A stretch of DNA of 64,000 nucleotides, from contig CM073534.1 of assembly GCA_037074615.1 (NCBI GenBank), positions 8,428,861 to 8,492,860 on the forward strand, in the 5' to 3' direction. The notes under the pieces are model-generated. The model saw only the letters and a list, made by a program, of their open reading frames with translations. It searched no databases and was not told the DNA's origin. The translations under genes were made by a program, and so were the position numbers. Position 1 is the stretch's first letter, and each line of letters opens with the position of its first letter. Positions 1-12,300 of the stretch are shown one piece after another. The DNA comes from Leucaena leucocephala (taxonomy: Eukaryota > Streptophyta > Magnoliopsida > Fabales > Fabaceae).

Positions 1-1399
1 AAAGGTTATTACTATTTGGCAAACATAATTTGTCAATACTAAGTATTGTACATCTTTATTATCCTTAACAAATGTTATTGCTATTTAGCAAACACAATTC
101 ATCAACACTACCACCAAGACACATAAAAATTAGAAGATTTTGACCATTCTGAATCTGAGATCCATTTCGTATCATTGTATCCTTCAATACAGCAGAAAAT
201 ATACTATAATATGTAATATATTTCATAGTGCTTTTAACGTATCTCAATAACCTTATTAAAATATCTCAATGTTCACTTCTTGAACAACGAGTATATCTGC
301 TCAATCTATAGAGTAATAAACTCAAGATAAATCATCACTTAACATCCGTATATTTTAATACAACGAGAATTCACCATACATGATATCAACAATTATGGTA
401 CCCCTCAAATATTTCATTCTCCTCATGAGATTGAATTTTTATGTCTGTATGCTCAATCCTCCATACATTATATGCTATATCACAATAATTAATACTAATG
501 TACTAAATTCTCATGATTTATGCATAAACAGAGTGAGCAAACAACACCCTCAAATAATATATTATCATCATAAGAAATAATCATATTATAGTTCTCAAAA
601 CCAAAATTTGAAATTCTTTTCAAGATGATATATTACTTTATGATTTCAACACCTAAAAATATATTTAATTCACTCATGCTTTTAAACTCATATTTAAAGC
701 AGCATAACATTACAACATGTCATCCATATTAAAAAAATTTAAGCAAAATAAAGTTTGATAATCATAAAATCTGTTGTCAGCAACAAATAATAAAGCATCC
801 ATTTAATTAATTTTTAATTACAACTCATTAAATTTATATTTATAAAATGAGTTTAACAGACACATAATTTTATAAATCAAATTTGGTAGGCACTCTAATT
901 TTTAAGCACCCTCACACTTTTAAATATCAAATTATATTTCAATAACTTCTCAATAATAATTCTAATTAAATTATAATTTCATACAATATAATCCCTTTCC
1001 ATTCTAATTAAATTAGAACTAGAATTTTCCAAATATATTTGTCAATAACTTGGAATTTCACATGTAATATTTAACAAAGATATTCATTTGAGTTCATATA
1101 CCCTTTTCATATTTATATTTATATTTATAAAACTGAAATTCATTTTCCGATTGTAACATTATATTCCTCATTAAAATTTTCATGGAAAACCCCCCACATA
1201 ATTACTCTATAAACCCAACGGTTGGCATAATATAGAGAGACACCCCTGTTAACAGTCATCATACCTGACTACAAACGTGCTCGCAGATGTCATCAGTCTT
1301 CTTTGAATTAGAATACATATCAGACATAATAAAGTTCCCTTAGAAAATGAAAGCAACGAGAAGTTCCTCCAAGATGAATCCATATTACATCGCCCGCGT
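1..1399. other. AT-rich intergenic DNA
   Basis: No open reading frame here has recognisable protein features. The sequence is strongly AT-rich. A CTATAAA-like box lies near 1207, about 190 bases before the first ATG of the DUF26 fragment, and could be its old TATA box. I see nothing else. Confidence 0.6.
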
Positions 1400-1810
1400 A
1401 TGAAACGGCATTCACATCATCACAAGATGAGTAGCTTTATGAATTTGCCAAAACTATTCCTTCTTCTTTGCCTTATGATCCTTTTTGGCAAAGGACAAAG
1501 TGCCTACCCTTGTTCGAGCACAACATATGCCCAGAACTGCACATTTCAAGCAAATCTTAATCGCCTACTTTCTTCCCTCTCCTCCAACGCCAATCACAGT
1601 GATGATGTTTACAATACCACCATCCTCGGCCAAGGAAACAACTTCAATGCCCCCGTCTATCGCCGCCTCCAGTGCCTACGTGGTGCCACCATCCAGAGTT
1701 GTCAAAAATGTGTTTCCGACGGCAATATCCGCTCGTCAGATTCGGTGAGCACAAAACCAGTGTGTATACCCTCTAATTCCCCAATTCCATTGTCCAGTTT
1801 CTATAAGTGA
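1400..1810 (+). pseudogene. Truncated DUF26 (Gnk2/stress-antifungal) secreted protein fragment
   Basis: The N-terminus is a typical secretory signal. From the second Met (1427) it reads MSSFMNLPKLFLLLCLMILF, followed by a small-residue cleavage region (GKGQS-A). The mature part starts with the YPC..TTYAQNCTFQANLNRLLSSL pattern of the first DUF26 domain of plant cysteine-rich receptor-like kinases and secreted cysteine-rich repeat proteins. The diagnostic C-x8-C-x2-C motif is present (C-LRGATIQS-C-QK-C, about residues 92-104). Family members continue for another ~150 residues per pair of domains, usually then a membrane segment and kinase. Here the similarity stops just after the motif and the frame ends at residue 136. 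No kinase, membrane segment or second domain follows. I infer a broken 5' gene fragment; a decayed intron is less likely. The Met at 1427 is the better start, because the nine residues before it are histidine-rich and do not fit a signal peptide. Confidence 0.75.
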
Positions 1811-2895
1811 CACCACCAGAACTGTTGCGAATGCAAACATCGAAGATGATAGCGAATATTAGGAGTAGAGGACATTGATCGTTGGATACAAACTCGTATA
1901 CGTCCATGACTGTCAGTTTCAATTTCTGTTCAAAGCGGCACGGCACGACCGTCGAGGGAGATGACCACGCCGTCGACCTTAATACGTACAAATGGAGATG
2001 AAAGATCTAGATATACAAGAAGAAGAAAGTTATAGGCAAAGTGAAAGGTGAGGGCATATGTTCTTCTCATTCTTCTTTGGGTTTCCAAATTTTAAAACCT
2101 AAATTTGTAGACAAAATCTCTTAAGGTTGATGGCACAATTTGTAAAAACACATAATTTAATTTGAGTTATATTCTAGAACAATATCTTTAAGAGATATTC
2201 GTGACTTTTTATTAAATTAAGAAACGATACTCTTTAAGATTAAGTGCTGGTGGAAGATAAAAATAATATTAAAAGATTAGTATATCATACTCTCTTCTTC
2301 TCATTCAGTAAGAAGCCCTTTTATAAACTGTGGAATGATACAAGATATATCTTTTAGGCATATATCTCTTAGATCTAATAGTCATATTAAAAAGACACTT
2401 ACTTCTTCAACATACTCTTTTATAACTAAAAGTCATATAAGAAATATTTTCCTTTATTTGATACACTTTTTTATAATATTTAAAATATTTTTAATAATAT
2501 CTTCACTAGTGACAGTCGAATCTGAAAAGTGGATTATGGATGAAGGAAGAGAGTGCCGATGGAGGTGGACAAGGCTACGAATGGTGGAGATAGCTGCGAT
2601 GGGTGGTAGAGAGTAGAGGGAAGGCACTTGACTGACCATGATCCTAAAGGGGTCGCATTCAGTGAGTGCTCAGCACTCAACTTATGCTATTTTTTAAAAT
2701 ATTTTCTTCCTTTGTTTCTTTTTTAACCGTAACTTCATATGCATCGTGTTGTCTGTGCTCGTAGGGATAAGTTTTTCATCCCTCTCAAATTTTGTAGGGT
2801 TTCTATTGATGTTAGTTAGATCCTGTATTTTCAGTATTTTTATAGTAGCAATTTTTATTATAACATAATTAAGTTTTTTACATCTAACACCCCTA
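1811..2895. other. Intergenic DNA after the DUF26 fragment
   Basis: The first ~230 bases are less AT-rich, as expected of old exon or UTR, but do not restore a DUF26 frame on the plus strand. A second less AT-rich patch at about 2500-2690 has short frames on both strands with no recognisable domain. The rest is AT-rich with nothing supportable. Confidence 0.5.
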
Positions 2896-2896
2896 A

Positions 2897-3160
2897 ACAT
2901 TTTTACGGTAGCACCTAGCTATCATCCTAAAATAATTATTTTTTTATATTAAATATTTTAAAATATTTTTAATAGCACTTAATATTTTAAAATAATTAAT
3001 TTTTATGCATACATATAGCATTTAAAGTATTTTTTCAATAATACCTAGTATAATAAAATAATTAACTTTTTGTACATATACTACTCTAAAATATTTTTTT
3101 AGTAATATTTAGTATCATAAAATAATTAATTTTTTATGTAAGATGTGTTTTAATAGTTTA
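2897..3160. repeat. Four-unit AT-rich tandem repeat, ~65-70 bp period
   Basis: Four degenerate units follow one another at about 2897, 2968, 3033 and 3097. Each carries the order (T)n-aRtaGcacYtaRtat, then aaaataatta, then a T-run, then a variable gcat/acat stretch and aaaatattt. Units differ by several substitutions and small indels. It is non-coding and of unknown function. Confidence 0.65.
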
Positions 3161-3696
3161 ATGAGTATTTAATATTTTTTATATATATCCATATTCAATA
3201 AGGATAGTGAGAGAATAGAAATTAATATAATTTTAGAATTTAATTTAGTTAATAAAAGTAATATTTGAGACCACTTAAATTTTATGATAAATTTAATAAT
3301 TTTAATTGTTTTTTATTAGTATTTATAAATGAATTAGGAACATCTTATAAAACAGGCTAGAGGGTCTCTCTTCTCACACATCAAGAGAAGTATTAAATTG
3401 ATAAAAATTTTCACATTTATCTTTTATTAAAGAAAGAGTATTATAAAAAATGTCATTAATTGCTTTACAAATTTTTTATATTCAATAGGATAAAAATGGG
3501 AAACATATTATTAATTATCTTACAAATAATTTAATTTGGGAATAATTTTTTTTCTTACAAATAATTTATATATAGGAATAGAGTAGAAGGTATTTTTGCA
3601 CATGAAGTTTTATTAAGGTATTTAAAAAAATCCATAAATATTTTTACACCTTAATTCTTTATAACAACCAAAGAAAAGTGACAATTTTTTCACATA
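3161..3696. other. AT-rich intergenic DNA
   Basis: No gene is visible. The phrases cttacaaat..ttt and tattaattat recur around 3440-3560, suggesting old local duplication. Confidence 0.4.
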
Positions 3697-4080
3697 GGGC
3701 ATGTTTGGTAGGTAAGAAGTGGAAGTAAAATCTTTTACTTCTCTCATCTTATACGATATATAAGTCACTTTTACTTCCAATTCTATTTATAATATTTTGA
3801 GTCATTTCAATTCTATTAGAAAAATTAAGAATTCAGATGATGAAAGTAGAAGTAATTTTTTTTGAATTATTTTACCCCAATTATAAATTTTTTAGATAAC
3901 TTAACACTTCTCAACTTATAAAAGAATATTTTAGACTATTTTACCTAAATTATAAAAATAAATATACATTAATTTTATACTCATTTCTATCTTATCAAAT
4001 AAATTTTTAAAATATATTTTTAACTTAATTCCACTCTCACTTATACTTCTATAAAAAAAATTTCCATCCTACCAAACATA
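3697..4080. mobile_element. MITE, ~380 bp, TIR core TGTTTGGTAGG
   Basis: The left end reads gcaTGTTTGGTAGGtaagaag. The right end, read on the other strand, is taTGTTTGGTAGGatggaaa. The 11-base TIR core is exact and the interior is non-coding and AT-rich. The interior also has an inverted copy of the (t)ggaagtaaaa..ttttacttc type near the left end (3719-3745). TGTTTGG-type ends are common in plant hAT-like MITEs; I could not fix a target-site duplication. Confidence 0.6.
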
Positions 4081-4256
4081 TATTAAAATAAAAGATTCCC
4101 CACTGCAATTTTTGCTTCAAATAAAATAATAGAAAACTTTTCCTTAATTATGTCATTTATTACTATTCATCTCTTCTCTCCGTTCAAAAAAGTACTTCAC
4201 ATTGATCAAGTATTGACTTCTACAATTCAATTTGGCTGTCAAGTATTTCTTTAGGC

Positions 4257-4435
4257 TATGTTTGGTTTGATGAAGGGAAGTTTATGTTAGATTAATTTAA
4301 AAGAGGATAGGGAAGAGTAGAGGAGGTTATAAGTGTAAAGGTAGGGAAGGAAAGATGATGTTTCTTGTTTGGTTCAAGAGTAGAGGGGGGTAGATAATGA
4401 AAAATTGACAAATATACCCTTATACCTTCATTTAA
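4257..4435 (+). repeat. Left member of an inverted-repeat pair around the CCCH gene
   Basis: The segment starts cTATGTTTGGTTTGATGAAGG and about 110 bases later has a second GTTTGGTTCAA, with GGGAAG/AGGGAAGG blocks between. The reverse complement of 8395-8553 has the same order: GTTTGTTTGGTTGGAGG, then gagggaaagtt, then GTTTGGTTCAA. TTAGG stands immediately outside both ends (4252-4256 and 8554-8558). Confidence 0.45.
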
Positions 4436-5358
4436 ATTTATTTAATTTTTATTTATAATATTTATATTAGAATTATTATTTCTTTATTTATAAATTTAGA
4501 AAAAATGTACCTAATTTATATATGATAAAAAATATGATAAAATTTTAACAATATCCCTAATTAATTTTATAATTATTATATATATTAATGTAATATATAA
4601 ATTTGAATGCAAAGATACAATACACATAAATTCCAATAATTGAATTCTAATGTAGGCCTTAGGAGAAAATTTGTTAATAATTGAATATCACACTGCTTAT
4701 ATTTAATATTATATATCATTACATAATTGCATAAGCAACTCTAATTTTTTTTATACACAGAAAATATTGAAAGTCATCTGGATATAAAAAAGATCAAAAG
4801 CCACCAAATGGTTAGCAAAATATTAAATAATGCCTATGTCACAAAATAGTTATTAAAAATCTAAATAATACCTATGCTAGACTATCAAAAGTTAGACATA
4901 ATTAGCAAATATTACATAATTCCTAAACATAGGGTAAAAGATATCATTCTAAGGCAATATATCAATAATAAGAATATTCTATTCTTTATCTTTTTAAGTT
5001 TTTTTTAATCTAAACATAGGGTAAAAGATATCATTCTAAGGACAAGAAGAATCTTCTGATCTTAACAAACTCCATGCTCTAAAATTTTTGCTGCACTTCT
5101 ATAGTCAATTACAGTGCAAGCTACCACAAAGGTAACAATAATTACCAAAACAACATTGGAATTGGAGTACCACAAGACCATGAATAACAAAATTCTCTAT
5201 TGGTAAGTAGCACATTAGTACATTACAAATACAAATTCTAGCAAGCCTGATACAACCTGATTCATCAATCATTATAGTCAGAGATCACATCCCCTTAATT
5301 GATAACTACAATAGTTATAACCTTGCAACAAAAACATGCGACTAATGGATGCCCTCTC

Positions 5359-7227
5359 CTATAAAAACTGTGGAGAAAGTAAATTGATATCAGCAAATCT
5401 CTTTAGCAAGTCAACCTCACGACCAAATTGGGTAGGGAATTTCTCATTGTCTTCAACCTGATGCAACAATATTGCGCTTCCTGGTAGTTCAACATAGAAC
5501 AAACTTGAATTCCTATCAAATTGTGTCCTCAAAAAATTTCTTCCATCAGAATTGCTATCAACTGAAAAGTAGTAATAAGGAACAATATAAAAATGCAGCA
5601 GAAGCAAATATAAATAAATAAATAAGAACAACAAAAGTGTTGTGTTTTACAAAGAGAATGGATTATAGTTATTCATGATTTTTCAAGTAAAAAAAACAGT
5701 AGCATCAGTAAGCCAGGATATGAATGAAGCAAGGCAATGATTCTAACAGACAGGAATGTAGAAGCGGGAAAAGGGTAAAGAACTTAATAGATCCAGCTCA
5801 GAATAAGTGGACAGAACAACAAATGAACTATGAACACTCACATTTCTTAGACAAAAATTTAAATCCCAACTTTTCTGCTGCTAAATTGAATGTTTTTTCA
5901 ACCAATGACGCTTTGGAAGTTGGAACAGGAACAACCTACATGAACAAGGAGAATTATAGTTTGAACAAGAGAATCAAAACTACAATTCACAACTATCATA
6001 TTAAAGCTACACAATAGCTAGCTAAAAACACCTGTTTCACCCGAGTATATATCAAAACTGAAATTTAAATATATATATATATATATATAATATAAAAACT
6101 CTAACAAACCACTATTCATAAGTCATGATCTATGATTCTCATTTCTCAAAACCCATGCAGTATACCTACACTAATTACTCAAATTATACAATATATAATT
6201 TCTAGGTGGTGTGGGGCGAGGGCAGGGGAAGGCAACCTTGCCCATTTAATAGATTAAATAGATAAGCACAAAGGATTTCACCTAAGTGACTGCAACAGAA
6301 ACTAATTTTACCTGAAGATGGGTATCACTAGTGCGTTTGGAAACCCACTCAAAAAAGATGACTTGCTTTCCTTGATTATTGTGGTACATCCTTAGACTAT
6401 TTTGGAATTTACTAAGGTAAACTTTAGATTCTGTTTACAGTGATAATGTACTTGCCAAATGCTTAACTGGTATTAGCAGAACATGGTCTTCAACAAGTGG
6501 ACCTTTAGCCAACGCACAATAATAATTTTCTCTAATGCTAGTGATCAAATGTGACTTCACATTGGAGCTTGACAAGCAAAACCAGCACTCTTTTGATCTA
6601 TACTTGTATTATAGGATAGAAAGTCAATGACCAAAAAGCCCAAGAGTTTGTGAGGAAGAACTAAGTTAACAGACACCAAAACAATTTCTATAACAGAAAT
6701 TTTCCTACATTAATATTGGCACAACCAAAAAATGCTTAAAACATGTTAAGCATTAATAGCAAAACTGATAAACCATTCATTATAGAGAGTAATGTCAAAA
6801 CTCAAAAGGCTAACCTGTTAGAGCTAGAGTTTTGAGATTTTGGCCTCTTGTCAGCATGATTCTCCCCTTCATCCTGTAAGTTGTGCTTAAAGTTGCAATC
6901 TAGACCCCTTTCACATATCCCTTTGTTCAAAAAACCAAAACAAACACCTCTAGTATATTGTTCCCTTGCATCTAAATCGTGTCGAAAATTGCACTTTTCT
7001 CCCCTTGTACAAGAACCAGAAGACACAAATTTAAAACACAATTTATCACCATCTCCAACTCCATATTTCTGTTGCTTTTGGGAAACATCATAGCTCCAAT
7101 ATTGAGAATCAGAGACACTATCACCGGATCTCTTTGCAGTGTCCTTTGGAGAAGTTCCTTTCTCCACAAATGTATATGGTGATAAGGTGGTATTAGTGGT
7201 TTTCATGGCAATTTCAGTTGAGGACAT
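5359..7227 (-). CDS. Two-finger CCCH zinc-finger protein gene, multi-exon
   Basis: Family knowledge: CCCH proteins usually bind RNA (mRNA decay, processing) or DNA; the specific role here is unknown. The main exon (7227 down to 6815) starts with MSSTEIAMKTTNTTLSPYTF and encodes two perfect C-x8-C-x5-C-x3-H fingers about 6 residues apart: LCFKFVSSGSCTRGEKCNFRH, with the second at VCFGFLNKGICERGLDCNFKH minus its first residue. A basic KRPKSQNSSS tail follows and the exon ends at CAG|GTTAGC. The next exon fits at 6396-6312 (acceptor ATAG, donor CAG|GTAAAA) and continues the frame exactly, encoding a QGKQVIFFEWVSKR stretch. The terminal exon is 5561-5359 (acceptor TTTTCAG), encoding ~67 residues that include VELPGSAILLHQVEDNEKF and a stop. 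The phase between 6312 and 5561 does not match with the strong donor, so a small exon is missing from my model or another donor is used. The total is about 230-250 residues. I do not recognise an orthologue and assign no symbol. Confidence 0.7.
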
Positions 7228-8179
7228 GGTGGATGTATGAGTAGGAGAAATTGTATGAATAAATTTTTGCCATGCAGATGTGAAGAAGACTTTATAGCAA
7301 TGAAAAGCAACTATTATTTTAACAAGAAAATAAATTATTCCCCAAAATGATAGGGTCATATTTTCCAGAGATCCAGAAATAAAGTAAATGATTTTTCCCG
7401 AACAGCTGAATATACAAGTCATTGAGGAGCAAGTGAAATGAGATATATGTAATGTATGTCGTATAATCAAGCCAAATAATATATTAACACTTAAATGCAT
7501 ATAAGCAATTACTAGCATCAGATACTTCATGCAGGAAATTTCACATTTCACAATCAAGACCAACCAAAGAATCCTAGTAGAAAAACAAGAAGCCTTATCC
7601 CACTAATTGAAGAATCTTAATATCTAGGAAAAGTAAATTACAATTACCATAAGAACCAATGAATGATGCATAGTTCTTTAAGAAAAGAAAATTCATTGAT
7701 AGAGCGTAGAAGTGTGCCAAAGACTAGACCTACTTATCTTTATTTCCAATAATAGCAAGCCCTATGAATTGAGTCACATGCACTGCTTCAATATTAGAAT
7801 AAGGTTCACAGGCATAGTATATACCTTTACTGCCTACAATGTGATAACTAAAAACAGAAGTGTATAGGGACGTAATACTAGATATCCATATAAACTCTAA
7901 ATTTAAAGATTGCCCACAAAAAGTTTGTTTGTAAAACTTCAATTTTCTTTTGGAGGGGGTGGGGAGAGAGAAAAGGACATGACACCAGATACCTATTCCT
8001 CTTGCTACACCACACAACATATATAGAAGAATCCCCCAAGCATCTTTTTCAAAATTAGAACCAGAAGAGAGAGAGATGAAGAAATGGGGCGGGGAAGAGT
8101 GGATTCAGTAAAAGGCAAACAGAGGAGTGAGAGAGAGAAGATACAAAGAGCGAAGAAGGAGAAGGGTAAAAGAGCTTAC
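7228..8179 (-). other. Probable 5' intron of the CCCH gene
   Basis: On the minus strand this runs from the donor CAA|GTAAGC (8179) towards the coding exon. The likely acceptor is an AG around 7292-7300, just upstream of the MSSTEI start. The frames inside are hydrophobic, T-rich and lack domains, as expected of plant intron sequence. Confidence 0.5.
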
Positions 8180-8300
8180 TTGAACGAAGTTGACGGTGGT
8201 GGCTGCCGGAGTAGGTAGCAGAGCTGCAGCGAAGGTTGGAGGAGTGCCGACGGTTGAAGACGCTAAGCTGCATACATGAAAGATGAATGACGGAAATGAA
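8180..8300 (-). other. Probable first exon / 5' leader of the CCCH gene
   Basis: The minus strand becomes much richer in C and G here, in a TCTTCAACCGTCGGCAC style typical of plant first exons, and ends at a strong donor (CAA|GTAAGC; intron from 8179). An ATG at 8273-8271 opens a frame beginning MQLSVFNRRHSSNLRCSSAT. I cannot tell whether it is the true start, joined to the CCCH exon, or an upstream leader frame. Position and orientation fit the downstream CCCH gene. Confidence 0.5.
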
Positions 8301-8394
8301 AAACGACAAAAGGGTTTTTACACCCGAGGGCAAATATGGAAAATTGAAAAATAAACAAGAGTAATTTAGTCAACATAACACATAATATTTCTCA

Positions 8395-8553
8395 CCCCTC
8401 CAAAAAACCCTAAATTTGGAGGGTGAGAAAGAGGGGTAGGGGAGCAGAAAAAGATAAAAATTCCCTTCCCCTCCCTTTTATTTTTTGAACCAAACGCATA
8501 TATCCCCTACTCACCCCTAACTTTCCCTCCAAAAACCTCCAACCAAACAAACC
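8395..8553 (-). repeat. Right member of the inverted-repeat pair around the CCCH gene
   Basis: This is the mirror of the segment at 4257-4435. Read on the minus strand it carries GGGTTTGTTTGGTTGGAGG, then gagggaaagtt, then GTTTGGTTCAA. Similarity to the left copy is moderate, and the two GTTTGGTT blocks are ~58 bases apart here against ~110 on the left. Confidence 0.45.
8399..8427. promoter_or_regulatory. Short perfect inverted repeat with telo-box upstream of the CCCH gene
   Basis: CCTCC at 8397-8401 and GGAGG at 8418-8422 sit in a longer CTCACCCCTCC..GGAGGGTGAG inverted pair. The loop contains AAACCCTAAA, a telo-box-like motif known in promoters of plant growth and translation genes. It lies about 130 bases upstream of the putative first exon on the minus strand. 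A regulatory role is inference only. Confidence 0.35.
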
Positions 8554-8619
8554 CTTAGGTAATTGCAATATTTTATAGTTAAATTTTACTCTTAAAATAT
8601 TTTTTAAAGAGTAACTTTT

Positions 8620-9130
8620 TTTATATTTTGCAAATTGCAATTACATGTCCTATATGAGTATATTTTGTAAGAAGCATATATCTTTTTATTTGTTAACATT
8701 TCATTAATTCTTTCTTGTATGTCGAGATTTTTTTTATCGATACTCATTAGATGTCATGCATTTCAGCAAAAGATGAAAATAGGCTAGCCTAAGCCAAACT
8801 TTGGCTAAATAGGTCTGAACCTCTATTATGTGTCTAAAATCTGAGCCTATATACAAGCTTTTTTTTCTTCTAAAGCCTGAACCTATAAAAGGACTACATG
8901 CCTAAATCCTTTCGTAAGTAGACTTTGAACCGACTAAAACATATATAAATATATAATTTTAATAGACTTTGAGCCTACTTAAAATATACATATATATAAT
9001 GTGGAAAACATGCATTAGAAGAAAAAATATGACCTATTTAATATTACTAATTACTAATCAGGCCAAGCCATAAACTCATTAAAAGCCTAACCATCCCTAG
9101 CCTAGCTATACTTTATCATTATTTTGATTT
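8620..9130 (+). repeat. Dispersed repeat, second copy at 39020-39480
   Basis: The blocks attacatgt.ctat.tgagtatatt, gaagcata.atctttttattt, aacatttcattaat, then ggctaaatagg, gcctatataa and actttgagcctacttaaaa occur in the same order and orientation in both places. Each copy is followed by the ~210-bp repeat family, so a larger block has been duplicated. Confidence 0.65.
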
Positions 9131-9399
9131 GTAGGCATGTTGATCAATCCACAAGTACAGTAATATAAATTGTAGTAATTATATTTCCTATTTAAAAAAT
9201 GAATAGTTGAGATGTAGTTTTATAAAATTATTATTTTTCTATTTTAAGATAACCTCCATCTATAAATAGTGAGGATCAAGTTAAAATTTGATTGACATAG
9301 TGACAGTTCTCTATATATGGAGTATCTTAAGACACAAAATTAATAGTTTTATAAAAGATTATATTTCAACCCCTCATTGTTTTCTAAAAATAGGAAATA
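9131..9399. other. AT-rich intergenic DNA before the tandem array
   Basis: No gene is visible. CTATAAATAGTG at 9259-9270 is a good TATA-box match, but nothing recognisable follows it. Confidence 0.4.
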
Positions 9400-12300
9400 G
9401 AATTATTTTGAGAAGTAGAAGAAAGAACCGCAACGATCAATTTAACCAACTATATAATAATACATACACATAAGCAAAAAGAGTAAATACAAATAAATAG
9501 AATAATTAAATAAATGTAATTAAATGAATAAATTATAAATAATCAATCAATCCAAGTCAAATTAAAAACTAATAATTAAATAGGAGATATAATTAAATCG
9601 AGAAGAAGTTGAAAGAACCACAACAAAGAGGAGAACTATAATTAATCAATTTAACCAACTATAAAATAATACATACACAAACAAATAGTATAAATACGAT
9701 AAATTACATAGATAAAAAGATTAAGACAAACGAAGAAACTATAAATAACTAATCAATCCATGCTTAATTAAAAACTAACAATTAAATAGTAAATAGAATT
9801 TAATTGAGAAGTAGAAGAACCACAATGGGGAGGAAAAGAAATTAAAATTAATCAATTTAACTAACTATAAAATGATAGATACACATAAATAAATAGGGTA
9901 AATGTAAATAAAAAATAATTACATGAAGAACATTAAGATAAATGAATAAATTATAAATAACCAATCCACTGATGATTAATAAAAACTTATAATTAAATAA
10001 GCAAATAGAATTAAATTGAGGAGTGGAATAGAGAACCACAACGAGATGGAGAAGAAACTTATTAGATGATTATTATGCAAATCATTCAATAAATCATATA
10101 ACCAATCAAATAAATGGAATGGAATTCAACCCAAGAAAAAAAAATAAGATGAAATGGAATACCTATACATTAACCCAACCATAATATATAAGCAAACAAT
10201 AAATAGTTAATTAGCGATTGACTGCTTAATCAACCATAAAATAAGATGTCTAAAAAATAAATCTATCAATGACTCAAAATCAATCAATTCAACCAATCAT
10301 AAAATAATATATACACACAAACAAATAGGGTAAAGGAAAATAAATTAAATAAAAAAATAAATGTAACATTAATGAATCAATTTACAAATAACCAATTAAT
10401 CCATTACTGATTAAAAACTAATAATTAAATCTCATCAAAAAGAAAAACTAATAATGAAATAGGAGATAGAATTAAATCGAGAAGTAGAAGAATCATGAGG
10501 AAGAGTAGACAAAAATAAATCGATTTTACCATCCGTAAAATATGACATACACATAAAAAAAATAAGGTAAATACGAATAAATTACATAATTAAACAAATA
10601 AATTACATAAAGAAAGAAAGATAAAAGAAGAAATTATAAATAACCAATCAATATAAGATTGATTAAAAATTGATAATTAAATGGGAAATAGAATTCAATC
10701 GATAAGTAGAAGAAAGAACTACAATGAGAAGGAGAATAAACCAACATAAATCAATTTAAACCATCATTAAATAATACGTACACATAAGCAAATAGGTTAA
10801 ATACAAATAAATGTAATTTCATAATTAAAAAGAGTAAGATTAATGAATAAATTATAAATAACCAATCAATCCAAGCCTGATTAAAAACTAATAATTAAAT
10901 AGGAAAGATAATTAAATCAAGAAGTAGGATAAAGAACTAGAACGAGGAGGAGGAGAAACCAAAATTAATCAATTTTTGAAACCATAAAATAATATATCCA
11001 CATAAACAAATAGGGTAAATACAAATAAATAAAATAAATATAATTAAAACAGAAAATAGAAAGATAAATGAATAAATTATAAAATAGCAAATAATATTAA
11101 ATTGAGTAGAAGAAAGAACTACAACGAGGAGGAGAAGAAACAAAAATTAATCAATTTAACTAAATATAAAATAATACATACGCATAAACAAAAAAATAAA
11201 GTAATTAAGTAAATATAATTATATAAATAAAAAGATTACTATAAATGAATAAATTATAAATAACCAATCAATCCATGCCTAAGTAAAAGCTAATAATTAA
11301 ATAAAAATTATAATTAAATAGAGAAGTTGAAGAAAGAACCATGTGGAGAAGAACCAAAAATTAGTCAATTTAACCTTCCAACTATAATTACATAAATAGA
11401 AAGAGTACTATAAATAAATATATTATAAATAAACAATTAATCTATGCCTAATTAAAAACTAATTATTAAATAGTGAACAAAATTAAATCGAGAAGTAGAA
11501 GTAAGAAAAGACAACTTGCTGGAGAAGAACCACAAATTGATCAATTTAACCAACAACAAAATAGCACATATTTAGATAAATAGGGTATATACAAATAAAT
11601 TAAATAAATATAATTACTTAACGAAAAAGAGTAAGATAAATAAATAAATTATATATAACCAATCAATCCATGGTTGATTTAAAACGAATAATTAAATAGC
11701 AAATACTATTAAATCAACAAATGTAAAATAATAAGTATAACCAAATTGGGTAAATACAAATAAATTGAATAAATAAATGTAAAAGAGAGTAAGCTAAATG
11801 AAAAAAATTTATAACTAACCAATCAATCCTTGCCTTATTAAAAGCTAATAAATAAATAGGAGATAAAATTCCATTAAGTAGAAGAAACCAAGATAAATCA
11901 ATTTAACCAACCATATAATAATACATACACAAAAACAAATAGGTTAAATAAAGTAAATTAAATAGATAAATATATGAAATTATCTAAATAAAGAGTAAGA
12001 TAAATAAATAATAAGTTATAAATAACCAATCCATCCAATTCTAATTAAAAACTAATAATTAAGCATTGTTAAGTAAAAGAAAAAACCCCATGAAGGAGAA
12101 GATACCAAAATAAATATAATTAACAAACCATATAATAAATATGGCCAATACAAATAAATTAACTAATTAAATAAATGAAATTATCTAAATAAAAAGAGTA
12201 AGATAAATGAATAAATTATAAAAAATCAATCAATTCAGGCCTAGTTAAAAATTAATAACTAAATAGGAAATACAAATAAAACGAGAAGTAGAAGAAAGAA

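Noticed and set aside
1773..1991. 72-codon minus-strand frame overlapping the DUF26 fragment
   Set aside because: No recognisable motif; it overlaps a better-supported gene fragment in antisense.
5724..6017. 97-codon plus-strand frame opposite the CCCH gene
   Set aside because: It lies in the probable last intron of the CCCH gene, is Asn/Lys-rich as expected of AT-rich DNA, and has no domain or promoter. I cannot exclude it but do not support it.
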